From: Rhizobium sp. ZPR4
GTDB lineage: Bacteria > Pseudomonadota > Alphaproteobacteria > Rhizobiales > Rhizobiaceae
NCBI RefSeq assembly: GCF_040215725.1
Contig: NZ_CP157967.1
Location: 3,194,501 to 3,258,500 of the forward strand
Length of the DNA stretch: 64,000 bases
Direction of reading: 5' to 3'
Part shown: positions 49,250-57,527 of the stretch, piece by piece
How positions within the stretch are numbered: the first letter of the stretch is position 1
Layout: each line of letters begins with the position of its first letter
The notes under the pieces: model-generated
Databases searched by the model: none
What the model was told of the DNA's origin: nothing
What the model saw: the letters and a program-made list of their open reading frames with translations, nothing else
Position numbers and translations under genes: made by a program

Positions 49250-49650
49250 GCGCTGACGGAAAGCCGCCTTTCGCCGTCTTGAATGGCGAAAGGCCTTCTG
49301 ATCCTGAACGAGATCGAGCAAGCCGCCAAACCCGCCGGCGCATTGGTACGCCACACAGGGTCGCCAACCGCTCCTCCCTCCGCCTCCCTTGCTCAAAAAC
49401 GGCTACGCACTCCGCCGGCAAGAGGGCTTCTTCGCCCCGATCGCAACCTTCGGGTTGATCCGCCCCCCTCAAAGGCTCAGGCATCGCCGGCGCCGACCAG
49501 CGCGGCGTTCGTCCCGCAGGCAAACGACCGGCAGGCCAGGGCTTCGGCCGAAGACAATGCAATGGCCATTGAAATATAGCCTATTGCATAATTCTGATAT
49601 CGGTCATATTTGTTTAGTAGTCTCATAGCTTGACCCTCCCGGAGCCCCGC
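49250..49650. other. Intergenic region upstream of mntH
   Basis: It begins with a terminator-like hairpin (49266-49294). The middle 250 bases are GC-rich, with short open frames on both strands that I do not accept as genes. Nearer mntH lies the dyad CAATGGCCATTG (49560-49571) and an AT-rich stretch likely to be the mntH promoter. A Mur/Fur-type box was not identified with confidence. Confidence 0.4.
49266..49294 (+). terminator. Terminator-like hairpin after the TDO-family gene
   Basis: GCCTTTCGCC pairs perfectly with GGCGAAAGGC across 9 bases, 17 bases beyond the stop codon. Only a weak T-rich tail (CTTCTG) follows. Confidence 0.5.
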
Positions 49651-51009
49651 ATGACGCAAGTTCAGGAAGCTGCAGCGCAGCGGCGCGAATGGCAGTTTGC
49701 CAGCCGCGACGAGGATGATCGTCCGAGCCTTCCCGAAGTCAATGCCACGGTTAAGGTTCCTCATGGCGGCAGCTGGATTCGGCGCCTGATTGCTTTCGTC
49801 GGCCCGGGTTACATGATTTCCGTCGGCTACATGGACCCCGGCAACTGGGCGACCGATCTCGCCGGCGGTGCGCAGTTCGGCTATACGCTTCTCACCGTCA
49901 TCATGTTGTCGAACCTGATGGCGATCCTGTTGCAGGCACTTTCGGCAAGGCTCGGTATCGCCACCGGCCGCGATCTTGCGCAAGCCTGTCGTGATCACTA
50001 TCCGCGGCCGGTCAATCTGGCGCTGTGGTTTGCTTGTGAGCTCGCCATTATCGCCTGCGACCTTGCCGAAGTCATCGGCACGGCCATCGCGCTGCAGCTG
50101 CTCTTCGGAATCCCGCTGATCGGCGGCGCGCTGATCACCGCGCTCGACGCTTTCCTGCTGCTGCTTCTGATGAGCAAGGGCTTCCGCTATCTCGAAGCTT
50201 TCGTCATTGCGCTGCTGACCGTCATCGCCATCTGTTTTGCCGTCCAGATCGCAGCGGCCGCGCCGCCGGTGGCGGCAATCCTCTACGGCTTCATCCCCTC
50301 ACCCGAAATCGTCACCAACCCCGCAATGCTCTATATCGCCATGGGCATCATCGGCGCGACGGTTATGCCGCATAATCTCTATCTGCATTCTTCCATCGTG
50401 CAGACCCGCGCCTACAAACGCACGGAAGAGGGTCGCCGCGATGCCATCAAATGGGCGACGGTCGACAGCACCGTCGCGCTGATGCTGGCACTCTTCGTCA
50501 ATGCCGCGATCCTGATCGTCGCCGCTGCCGCCTTCCATACCACCGGCCACTCGGATGTGGCCGAGATCGGCCAGGCCTATGAGCTGTTGTCGCCGCTGCT
50601 CGGCCTCGGCATCGCCTCGACGCTGTTTGCCGTGGCACTGCTCGCCTCCGGCCTCAACTCGACCGTGACGGCGACACTTGCCGGCCAGATCGTGATGGAA
50701 GGCTTTCTCCGGCTCAGGATTCCGCATTGGGCAAGGCGACTTTTGACCCGCGGCCTCGCAATTATTCCGGTTGTGTGCGTGACCGCCATTTATGGTGAAA
50801 AAGGCACTGCGAACCTGCTCGTGCTGAGCCAGGTCGTGCTATCAATGCAATTGCCCTTTGCCGTTATTCCATTGGTCCAATTCGTGACAAATCGCGAGAA
50901 AATGGGCAGTTTCGTCATCTCCAGAAGCATCGCCGTGCTATCATGGATAGTTGCCGCGATCATCCTGGTGCTGAACTTCAAACTGCTCTACGACACCATC
51001 TTCGGTTGA
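49651..51009 (+). CDS. mntH: Nramp manganese/divalent metal transporter
   Basis: A 452-residue inner-membrane proton-coupled Mn2+ importer with about eleven helices. The metal-binding motifs are DPGN in TM1 (Asp62, [13 protein letters not shown]) and MPH in TM6 (Met239-His241, [11 protein letters not shown]). The N-terminus has a 45-residue polar extension before the first helix. ATG at 49651 follows CGGAG; an in-frame start further upstream is unsupported. No regulator of the Mur/MntR type is adjacent. Confidence 0.95.
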   Translation: MTQVQEAAAQRREWQFASRDEDDRPSLPEVNATVKVPHGGSWIRRLIAFVGPGYMISVGYMDPGNWATDLAGGAQFGYTLLTVIMLSNLMAILLQALSARLGIATGRDLAQACRDHYPRPVNLALWFACELAIIACDLAEVIGTAIALQLLFGIPLIGGALITALDAFLLLLLMSKGFRYLEAFVIALLTVIAICFAVQIAAAAPPVAAILYGFIPSPEIVTNPAMLYIAMGIIGATVMPHNLYLHSSIVQTRAYKRTEEGRRDAIKWATVDSTVALMLALFVNAAILIVAAAAFHTTGHSDVAEIGQAYELLSPLLGLGIASTLFAVALLASGLNSTVTATLAGQIVMEGFLRLRIPHWARRLLTRGLAIIPVVCVTAIYGEKGTANLLVLSQVVLSMQLPFAVIPLVQFVTNREKMGSFVISRSIAVLSWIVAAIILVLNFKLLYDTIFG

Positions 51010-51141
51010 CGAATCATCTGGAACGCGCGAATCTCGCCCTGTGGACGATCACGGCAATTAACTGACTCGTAATATTTGCCTAGATTTCGCCATGATTTGC
51101 CCTAGTTTGGGCCCACCGCAATCTGCAGGGTTCCTCACTTC

Positions 51142-53013
51142 ATGGCCGAAAGTCCATTGCGCGTTCAATTTCCTGCAGAGGCTGCTATCCAGGCGCGGCC
51201 GCATCATGATTTTCATATTCCATTTCTGCCCCGCTCCGCCCATCTTCGCCACCTGATCGTCATCGGTCTCGCAGGTACCGCGTCCTTCGGCCTGCTCGCC
51301 ACCGTGCTCTATCCCTTGCTGGCGCGTCACACGATCGAGCGGGCAACGCCGGTGCGCACGGCCCAGCTCGCGCGCCCTCAGCCGGCCATGCGCAAAGCCA
51401 GCCGGCTGGCCGCAAAACAGCATTTCGACGGTTCCCGCTTTGCGCAGGTGGCCGAAAAACTCTCAAGCGGCGAAACCCGCATCTTCACCTATCATCGCAC
51501 GACGCTGGTCTTTAAATCCGACGAAACCGCCCTGGCACGTGATGGCGCAAGCGCCATCAATGCCTCCTATGGCGACGAACGCGCCGACAACGTGGTATTT
51601 TCGCCTCCGTCGCTTTCGGATATCCGCCACGGTATCTATCCGCAGACCACGCATTATGATGCCGTGCGCCGCTCTCGCTTTCCGGTTCGCGGCGTGCCGC
51701 TGAACGTCAGCGTATCGCGCGCGACGACCGGCGAAACCGGCCGCGAGTTCCACCGGCTCGTATCCATGCCGAAGGATAAGCAGGATTTGCAGGACATCCT
51801 GGCGTCTGCCGGCCTGAGCAGCGATGCCGGCGACGAGCTGCAGCGCGCACTGGAGACAGACACCGTTTCCCCCGGCGATAGCCTGGAACTGCTGCTTGAG
51901 AAAAAAGGCCCCAATGCCCGCCCGAAGCTGATTATGGCTCGCCTCAGCGGCGACAAGACGCGGGAGCGCGTCGTTGCCCGCGACGATGCCAATGGCTTCG
52001 TTCCGATGGCCAATGACAGGCTGTTTTCCACGCTCTACAGCGAAAGCCAGGCCGACGCTCCATCCTCGACGGAGGTTGCCGCAGTCGATTTGAAGGGTGT
52101 TGACGAGAGCGATGAACGGGCAGTCAGTGACAAGCTCGAAAGAGCCGGACTGACCAAGGAATATGCCTCTCAGCTCATCAAGCTCGCCAAGGCCAAGGGC
52201 ATTTCGCTCACCAGCATCGACGATGCTCCCGACAGCGTCGACCTGCTCTTCCGCAAGGCGGATGACGGCCGGAGCGAGCTGATGTTCATCGAATTCCACG
52301 CCGATGGCGACACGCATCGCTTCTACCTGCATAAGAACGAAGGTGAAGGCCCCTCGGAATTCTATGACGAGAGTGGTCACTCGATCGCGAAGTCGCTCGT
52401 GCATCGGCCGGTGCCGAACGGCACGCTCGGCGATGGTTTCGCTTGGCGTATCCACCCGATCCTGGGTGTGAGGAAATTCCACAACGGCGTCGACTTCCGC
52501 GCGCCGATGGGAAGCCCCATCCAGGCCGCCGGCGATGGTGTTGTCGAGAAGATTTCCTGGGAAACCGGCTACGGCAAATATGTCCGCATCCGCCACGACG
52601 GCGGTTACGAAACCACCTATGCCCATATTTCGGCAACGCCTTCGGATCTGCGCGTCGGCCAGCGCGTCACCCAGGGCCAGGTCATCGCCTATGTCGGCTC
52701 GACGGGTTACTCGACCGGCCCGCATCTCTATTACGAGCTGCGCGTCAATGGCCGTTACGAAAACCCGCTGACAGCACAATTGCCGGCCGGCACCAATCTG
52801 ACGGGCAAATCGCTCGACAGCCTGCGCTCGCAGGTCAACCATGTCGAGAACATCATGAGCTACCTCGACGTTCCCCCGGCTCGTGACAATCCGCCCACCC
52901 CCTTCGCCAATTTCGAGCAAGGCCCGAGCTTCGGGCCGAATTCAGGATCGGACTTCGGACCGAACCTGGGACCAGGCTTCGGGCCAAACCATTTCGGCGC
53001 ACCGTCTCCATAA
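51142..53013 (+). CDS. M23-family peptidoglycan peptidase-like protein, odd zinc site
   Basis: A 623-residue inner-membrane-anchored protein: one transmembrane helix (about residues 38-62), a long periplasmic region with two LysM/OapA-like repeats (about 205-380), then an M23/LytM domain (about 430-550). Zinc ligands His447 and Asp451 (HNGVDF) and catalytic-type His495 and His528 are present, but the second His of the HxH motif is Tyr530 (GPHLYYEL). The last 40 residues carry four FGPN repeats. Similar in size to rhizobial cell-growth LytM proteins such as RgsM; whether it is active or regulatory is open. Confidence 0.85.
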   Translation: MAESPLRVQFPAEAAIQARPHHDFHIPFLPRSAHLRHLIVIGLAGTASFGLLATVLYPLLARHTIERATPVRTAQLARPQPAMRKASRLAAKQHFDGSRFAQVAEKLSSGETRIFTYHRTTLVFKSDETALARDGASAINASYGDERADNVVFSPPSLSDIRHGIYPQTTHYDAVRRSRFPVRGVPLNVSVSRATTGETGREFHRLVSMPKDKQDLQDILASAGLSSDAGDELQRALETDTVSPGDSLELLLEKKGPNARPKLIMARLSGDKTRERVVARDDANGFVPMANDRLFSTLYSESQADAPSSTEVAAVDLKGVDESDERAVSDKLERAGLTKEYASQLIKLAKAKGISLTSIDDAPDSVDLLFRKADDGRSELMFIEFHADGDTHRFYLHKNEGEGPSEFYDESGHSIAKSLVHRPVPNGTLGDGFAWRIHPILGVRKFHNGVDFRAPMGSPIQAAGDGVVEKISWETGYGKYVRIRHDGGYETTYAHISATPSDLRVGQRVTQGQVIAYVGSTGYSTGPHLYYELRVNGRYENPLTAQLPAGTNLTGKSLDSLRSQVNHVENIMSYLDVPPARDNPPTPFANFEQGPSFGPNSGSDFGPNLGPGFGPNHFGAPSP

Positions 53014-53200
53014 GCCGGCCAGAAATCCGCACAAACATCCTTCCCGATTCTCGCAAACCCGATTCCCGCTTGCGGCAATGGCGCCTCGATGCCGAATGCG
53101 ATAACAATCCTCCTGTATTTCGCCATGGAGAAGATATTGCCGCGCACTATCTGACGCGAATGCCGGATATCATCACGTGGCAATCCGCAAGGAGCAGAAA

Positions 53201-53833
53201 TTGGCGCGCAAGCCGTTGCCGGAACCGAAGACTATGCTGCCGAATGAAAGCAGGCGTCTGCGCGCCGACGCGCGACGCAACTATGACAAGTTGATCGAAG
53301 TTGCAGCACAAGCCTTCGCCAGCCACGGCACCGCCGCCTCCCTGGAAGATATAGCTCGCCGCGCGGATGTCGGGATCGGAACGCTCTATCGCCATTTTCC
53401 GAGCCGGGAACACCTGGTGGAAGCGGTTTATCATCACGAAGTCGAGGCGCTGTGCGATGCCGCCGAAGAGCTTTCGCGCGAACACGCACCGGATGAGGCT
53501 CTGGAGGAATGGATGAACCGCTTCGTCGGTTACATCGCAACGAAACGCGGCATGGCCGACAGCCTGCGCATCCTCATCAGCAGCAATTCCAAGCTCTTCG
53601 CCGATAGTTACGGCAAGGTGCCGGTTGTGCTCTCAGGCCTGATCGACCGTGCGGTCGCCGCCGGCTCGATCCGCACCGATGTCGACAGTACCGATGTGCT
53701 GCACGCACTGTCCGGCACTTATTCCATGCCCAGTTCGCCCGAATGGTACGACCGGTCTCGCCGCCTCGTGCGCCTGTTGATGGATGGCCTGCGCTGGGGC
53801 GCCCCGAAAGCACGAGCTCCGCGAGAGACCTGA
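53201..53833 (+). CDS. TetR-family regulator, TTG start
   Basis: A 210-residue TetR regulator: DNA-binding domain at about residues 26-75 (AASLEDIARRADVGIGTLYR) and a helical C-terminal half. The TTG at 53201 is chosen since AAGGAG lies 6 bases upstream; GTG at 53177 and ATG at 53234 are in-frame alternatives without a comparable site. No obvious target gene is next to it, so its regulon lies elsewhere or is the following DUF427 gene. Confidence 0.85.
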   Translation: MARKPLPEPKTMLPNESRRLRADARRNYDKLIEVAAQAFASHGTAASLEDIARRADVGIGTLYRHFPSREHLVEAVYHHEVEALCDAAEELSREHAPDEALEEWMNRFVGYIATKRGMADSLRILISSNSKLFADSYGKVPVVLSGLIDRAVAAGSIRTDVDSTDVLHALSGTYSMPSSPEWYDRSRRLVRLLMDGLRWGAPKARAPRET

Positions 53834-53910
53834 TAATCGGCAGGACGCTTCCTATATGCATTTGAACTGAGAACGTCAGGCAAGTTTCCTGCTGCCGCGG
53901 TTTCGTGCTT

Positions 53911-54045
53911 GGCCCCTCATCCTAACCCTCTCCTCGTTGAAAGGGGGGGGACGATCACGCAAGACAGCATGTCTGTTCACCGGAGTTATTCCCATTTTAA
54001 AGCCCCCTCTTCGCGCAAAGCGGCGAGAGAGTGGGGTGAAGGGCC
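53911..54045. repeat. Interrupted palindromic repeat
   Basis: The left arm GGCCCCTCATCCTAACCCTC (from 53911) is mirrored imperfectly by GAGAGAGTGGGGTGAAGGGC (to 54045), the same flanks as in the 29 kb element. The usual short loop is replaced by about 80 bases that include a run of eight G (from 53943) and a facing CCCCCTC. It looks like a diverged or interrupted copy of the intergenic repeat. Confidence 0.55.
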
Positions 54046-54107
54046 AGGCACATAAGTACGACAAAACCGAGCTTCGCCGACTGTCATCAAAGCTGAGGAG
54101 AGCAAGA

Positions 54108-54485
54108 ATGCCCGAAAAGCTGGTCAAGATCCCCGGTCCGGATCATCCGATCACGATCGAGGAAAAGCAGGCCCATGTCACCGTGTCAGTCGCCGGCAAG
54201 GTCATCGCCGATACGCATGAGGCGCTGTCGCTCAAGGAAGCATCCTATCCGGCCGTGATCTATATCCCGCGGAAGGATGTCGACATGTCGTTGCTGGAAA
54301 GGACCCCTCACGAAACCTACTGTCCCTACAAGGGCGAATGCTCCTACTACAGCATCCCGGCCGGCGGCGAGCGCTCGGTGAACGCCATCTGGACCTATGA
54401 GACCCCCTATCCTTCGGTCGGCCGGATCAAGGACTACATGGCCTTCTATCCGGATCGCGTCGATTCCATCGATATCGTGACTTAA
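54108..54485 (+). CDS. DUF427-domain protein
   Basis: A 125-residue protein of the DUF427 family (PF04248). It has the compact beta-rich fold with family segments YPAVIYIPRKDVDMSLL and TYCPYKGECSYYSI. The family is widespread; its role is unknown, though a small-ligand or nucleotide function has been suggested. ATG at 54108 follows GAGGAG. It converges on the sugar ABC ATPase gene, with the two stop codons overlapping by 4 bases. Confidence 0.85.
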   Translation: MPEKLVKIPGPDHPITIEEKQAHVTVSVAGKVIADTHEALSLKEASYPAVIYIPRKDVDMSLLERTPHETYCPYKGECSYYSIPAGGERSVNAIWTYETPYPSVGRIKDYMAFYPDRVDSIDIVT

Positions 54486-55552
54486 AGAGCAAGACCGCTC
54501 GACGCGTCGAAGACGTAGACTTGCTCCGGGCTCACCGAGACATTCAGCGGCTGGCCATAGCGCACCGGCGCCTCGCCATCGACGACGGCCGTCACCTGTT
54601 CGCCGGCGAGATCGAAAAGCACATGGGTCTGCGCGCCGGTCGGCTCCACAAGCAGCGTTTGGCCGGTGAGCGGCGAGCCGCCGCTTGCAAGGCTCAGATG
54701 CTCGGGCCTGAGCCCGATCTTCACGCTCTGGCCCACCTTCACCTTGCGTTCCCCAGCGATGCGGATCGGCGTGCTGTCCTTCAGCCGCACGGCCGGCGCG
54801 CCATCGACACCCTCGACCGTACCGTCGAGAAAATTCATGGCCGGCGAGCCGATGAAGCCGGCGACGAAGAGATTGGCCGGCTTGCGGTAAAGCTCGATCG
54901 GCGTGCCCTGCTGCTCGATCTTGCCCTGGTTCAGCACGACGATCCGATCGGCAAGCGTCATCGCCTCGATCTGATCGTGGGTGACGTAGATCGAGGTGGT
55001 CTGCACCTTCTGATGCAGCGCCTTGATTTCGGAGCGCATCTGCACGCGCAGCTTCGCATCGAGGTTGGAGAGCGGCTCGTCGAACAGGAAGACGGCGGGG
55101 TTGCGAACGATGGCGCGACCCATGGCGACGCGCTGGCGCTGACCGCCCGAGAGCTGTGCTGGCTTGCGGTCGAGTAGCTTGGTGAGATCGAGCATGCGCG
55201 CGGCTTCGTTGACCCGCTGTTCGATCACCTGCTTGGTCTCGCCCGAGAGCTTCAGGTTGAAGCCCATATTCTCCGCGACCGTCATATGCGGATAGAGCGC
55301 GTAGGACTGGAAGACCATGGCGATGTTGCGCTCGCGCGGCGTCATGGCGTTGACCACCTGACCGCCGATCGACACGTCGCCATCGGTGATCTCTTCCAAT
55401 CCGGCGATCATCCGCAACAGCGTGGACTTGCCGCAGCCGGAAGGGCCGACGAGCGCGATAAACTCGCCGTCCTCGATCGAAAGCGAGATATCGTGGATGA
55501 CGGTGAGCGCCCCATAGGCCTTGTGGATGTTGTGCAGTTCGACGGATGCCAT
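54482..55552 (-). CDS. Carbohydrate ABC transporter ATPase (UgpC/MalK type)
   Basis: A 356-residue ATPase of the CUT1 class: Walker A GPSGCGKST (residues 36-44), signature LSGGQRQR, Walker B VFLFDEPLSNLD, and a C-terminal OB-type regulatory domain (about 240-355, with VGIRPEHL-like text IGLRPEHLSLAS). It energises the two permeases at 55676 and 56517. The gene is separated from them by a 123-base gap filled by a mosaic repeat, so its expression may be lower or independent. ATG at 55552. Confidence 0.93.
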   Translation of the reverse strand: MASVELHNIHKAYGALTVIHDISLSIEDGEFIALVGPSGCGKSTLLRMIAGLEEITDGDVSIGGQVVNAMTPRERNIAMVFQSYALYPHMTVAENMGFNLKLSGETKQVIEQRVNEAARMLDLTKLLDRKPAQLSGGQRQRVAMGRAIVRNPAVFLFDEPLSNLDAKLRVQMRSEIKALHQKVQTTSIYVTHDQIEAMTLADRIVVLNQGKIEQQGTPIELYRKPANLFVAGFIGSPAMNFLDGTVEGVDGAPAVRLKDSTPIRIAGERKVKVGQSVKIGLRPEHLSLASGGSPLTGQTLLVEPTGAQTHVLFDLAGEQVTAVVDGEAPVRYGQPLNVSVSPEQVYVFDASSGLAL

Positions 55553-55570
55553 GTTGTTTGTGCTCCGATG

Positions 55571-55673
55571 AGAGCAATTCCAGGGAAAGTGCGTAGCGGT
55601 TTTCCGTCCGGAATTGCTAAAAACAAAGAGATAGAGCGGTTCAGAGTTTTCGTGAAAAGCTGAGCCGCTCTAG
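55571..55673. repeat. Mosaic inverted-repeat element, copy 3 (inside operon)
   Basis: Two hairpins: AGAGCAATTCCAGG pairing with CCGGAATTGCT at its far end, and AGAGCGGTTCAGAG pairing with CTGAGCCGCTCTAG. It occupies almost all the gap between the permease and ATPase genes of the sugar operon. Confidence 0.8.
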
Positions 55674-55675
55674 GC

Positions 55676-56524
55676 TCAGGATTTCACTGCGCCGGCGGTG
55701 AGGCCGGCAATGATGTGCTTCTGCGCCAGGAAGAAGACGATGACGGTGGGCAGGATGGTCAGCGTGATGAAGGCAAGCACCAGCTCCCATTCCGTGCCGA
55801 ATTCGCCGCTATAGACCATCATGCCGAGCGGCCAGGGATAGATCGAGTCCGAGTTCAGCATGATCAGCGGCAGGATGTAGCTGTTCCAGCTGCCGACGAA
55901 GGAGATGATGCTGACGGTCGCAATGATCGGCCGCGAGAGCGGCAGCGAAATATGCCAGAAGAAGCGAATATAGCCGCAGCCGTCTACAAAAGCGGCCTGG
56001 AACAATTCTTCCGGAAGGTTTCGAAAATAGTTCCGGAAGAGCAGGATGCTCATGCCGAGGCCGAAAGCCACCTGCGGCAACACCACGCCCCAATAGGTAT
56101 TGAGCAGGCCGAGATCGCGGATGCGGATGAAAAGCGGGAGGATGGCGGTGGCCGCCGGAAACATCAGGCCGATGAGGAAATAGTTCAGCAGGAAGTTCGA
56201 GCCGAAGAACTTCACATGCGCGAAGGCGAAGGCAGCCATGGCCGAAACCGACAGCGTCAGGAAGACGGTGAGAACGGCGATGATCAAGGAATTCATCATC
56301 TGCCGCCAGTAGCGGTCACCGAAGAGGATGCCGGTATAGTTCTCGAAGTGCCACTCGGCCGGCAGGCCGAACGGATTGGTGCGGAGATCGCCGAGCGTCT
56401 TGAAGCCGCCGAGCGCTGTCGTCAGCAGCGGGATCAGCACGATGGCGGCAATGATGGTCAGCGACACATAAAGATAGATCTTCGTGCCGGTGCTCAGTCG
56501 AACGGATGAGGCCAGATCAGTCAT
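55676..56524 (-). CDS. Carbohydrate ABC permease (MalG/UgpE type)
   Basis: A 282-residue inner-membrane permease with six helices. The EAA-type motif is PEELFQAAFVDGCGYIRFFW, typical of CUT1 transporters. The ATG at 56524 overlaps the partner permease gene by 8 bases. It pairs with the protein encoded at 56517 to form the channel; the ATPase is at 54482. Confidence 0.93.
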   Translation of the reverse strand: MTDLASSVRLSTGTKIYLYVSLTIIAAIVLIPLLTTALGGFKTLGDLRTNPFGLPAEWHFENYTGILFGDRYWRQMMNSLIIAVLTVFLTLSVSAMAAFAFAHVKFFGSNFLLNYFLIGLMFPAATAILPLFIRIRDLGLLNTYWGVVLPQVAFGLGMSILLFRNYFRNLPEELFQAAFVDGCGYIRFFWHISLPLSRPIIATVSIISFVGSWNSYILPLIMLNSDSIYPWPLGMMVYSGEFGTEWELVLAFITLTILPTVIVFFLAQKHIIAGLTAGAVKS

Positions 56525-57455
56525 TGCGCATAAATATCCGTTTGTAGCCGAAGGCGAGGGTAACGCAGATCACGAACAGCACGACGCCGACGGCGCTGCC
56601 GAGGCCGACCTGCATGCGGGTGACGCCGAAATTGTAGAGGAAAGTCACCATCGTCTGGGTCGAGTTGAACGGGCCGCCGCCGGTGAGCGGCATGATCATG
56701 TCGAAAAGCTGCAGCGATCCGACGACGGCGAAGAACACGGAGAGACGCAGCGTCGAGCCGAGTAGCGGCAACGTCACGTAGCGGAACTTCTGCCAGCCGG
56801 TGGCGCCGTCGATCTCGGCCGCCTCCAAGACGCTCTTGTCGAGCGACTGCATGCCGGCGATGAACAGCATCATGTGAAAGCCGAAATATTTCCACACGAT
56901 GACGCCGAGCACGGCGTACATCGCCAGGTCTTTATCGGCGAGCACATAGGGCGTCGGCGTGCCGAGAAAATGCGCGATTGCTGCAAACAGGCCATAATCG
57001 CCATCATAGACGAAGCGCCAGATCAGGCCGGCGGCCACTTCGGCGAGCACGTACGGCAGGAAGAAGATCAGCCGAAAGAGCACGACGCCGCGAATGCGGT
57101 GCGCCAGCATCGTCGCCAGCCAGATGGCAAGCGGCACCTGGATCGCAATCGACACGACGATGATCAGCGCATTGTTCTTCAGCGACGTCAGGAAGGCGCC
57201 GTTCTTGAACAGCACCTGGAAATTGCGCAGCCCTACGAACTCGGTCGGCGGGCCATAGCCGTTCCAGCGGTAGAGGCTGTACCAAGCCGCCTCCCCCATC
57301 GGCAGGATGACGAAGATGGTGAAGAGCAACAGCGCCGGCGGCAGGAATAGCAGGATAACGGGCAGGCGACCGCGCGCGGCCGGCGATTTTCGCTTCGCGG
57401 CGGGTCTTGCTCTTGCGACAGAGGGCATAGTGGTCGTAGCGCTGACATCGGTCAT
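56517..57455 (-). CDS. Carbohydrate ABC permease (MalF/UgpA type)
   Basis: A 312-residue CUT1 permease with six helices, preceded by a basic cytoplasmic N-terminus. The EAA motif reads DKSVLEAAEIDGATGWQKFR. ATG at 57455 (MTDVSATTT) is preferred over an in-frame start 16 codons upstream, since the latter lies within the spacer to the binding-protein gene. The gap to that gene is 72 bases. The two permeases are co-transcribed. Confidence 0.92.
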   Translation of the reverse strand: MTDVSATTTMPSVARARPAAKRKSPAARGRLPVILLFLPPALLLFTIFVILPMGEAAWYSLYRWNGYGPPTEFVGLRNFQVLFKNGAFLTSLKNNALIIVVSIAIQVPLAIWLATMLAHRIRGVVLFRLIFFLPYVLAEVAAGLIWRFVYDGDYGLFAAIAHFLGTPTPYVLADKDLAMYAVLGVIVWKYFGFHMMLFIAGMQSLDKSVLEAAEIDGATGWQKFRYVTLPLLGSTLRLSVFFAVVGSLQLFDMIMPLTGGGPFNSTQTMVTFLYNFGVTRMQVGLGSAVGVVLFVICVTLAFGYKRIFMRND

Positions 57456-57527
57456 GGGCAGTCTCGACGATTGCAGTTCAAAGAAAAACCGGCGCCGACA
57501 CAAGGGAGCGGCCGGCGCCGGATGCCG

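Noticed and set aside
49283..49579. 98-codon plus-strand frame between the TDO-family gene and mntH
   Set aside because: Pro/Ala/Arg-rich product, no ribosome site; overlaps the terminator-like hairpin and the mntH promoter region.
49472..49626. Short minus-strand frame starting [10 protein letters not shown] upstream of mntH
   Set aside because: Its start lies in the likely mntH promoter, with no supporting conservation or ribosome site that I can judge; kept only as a note.
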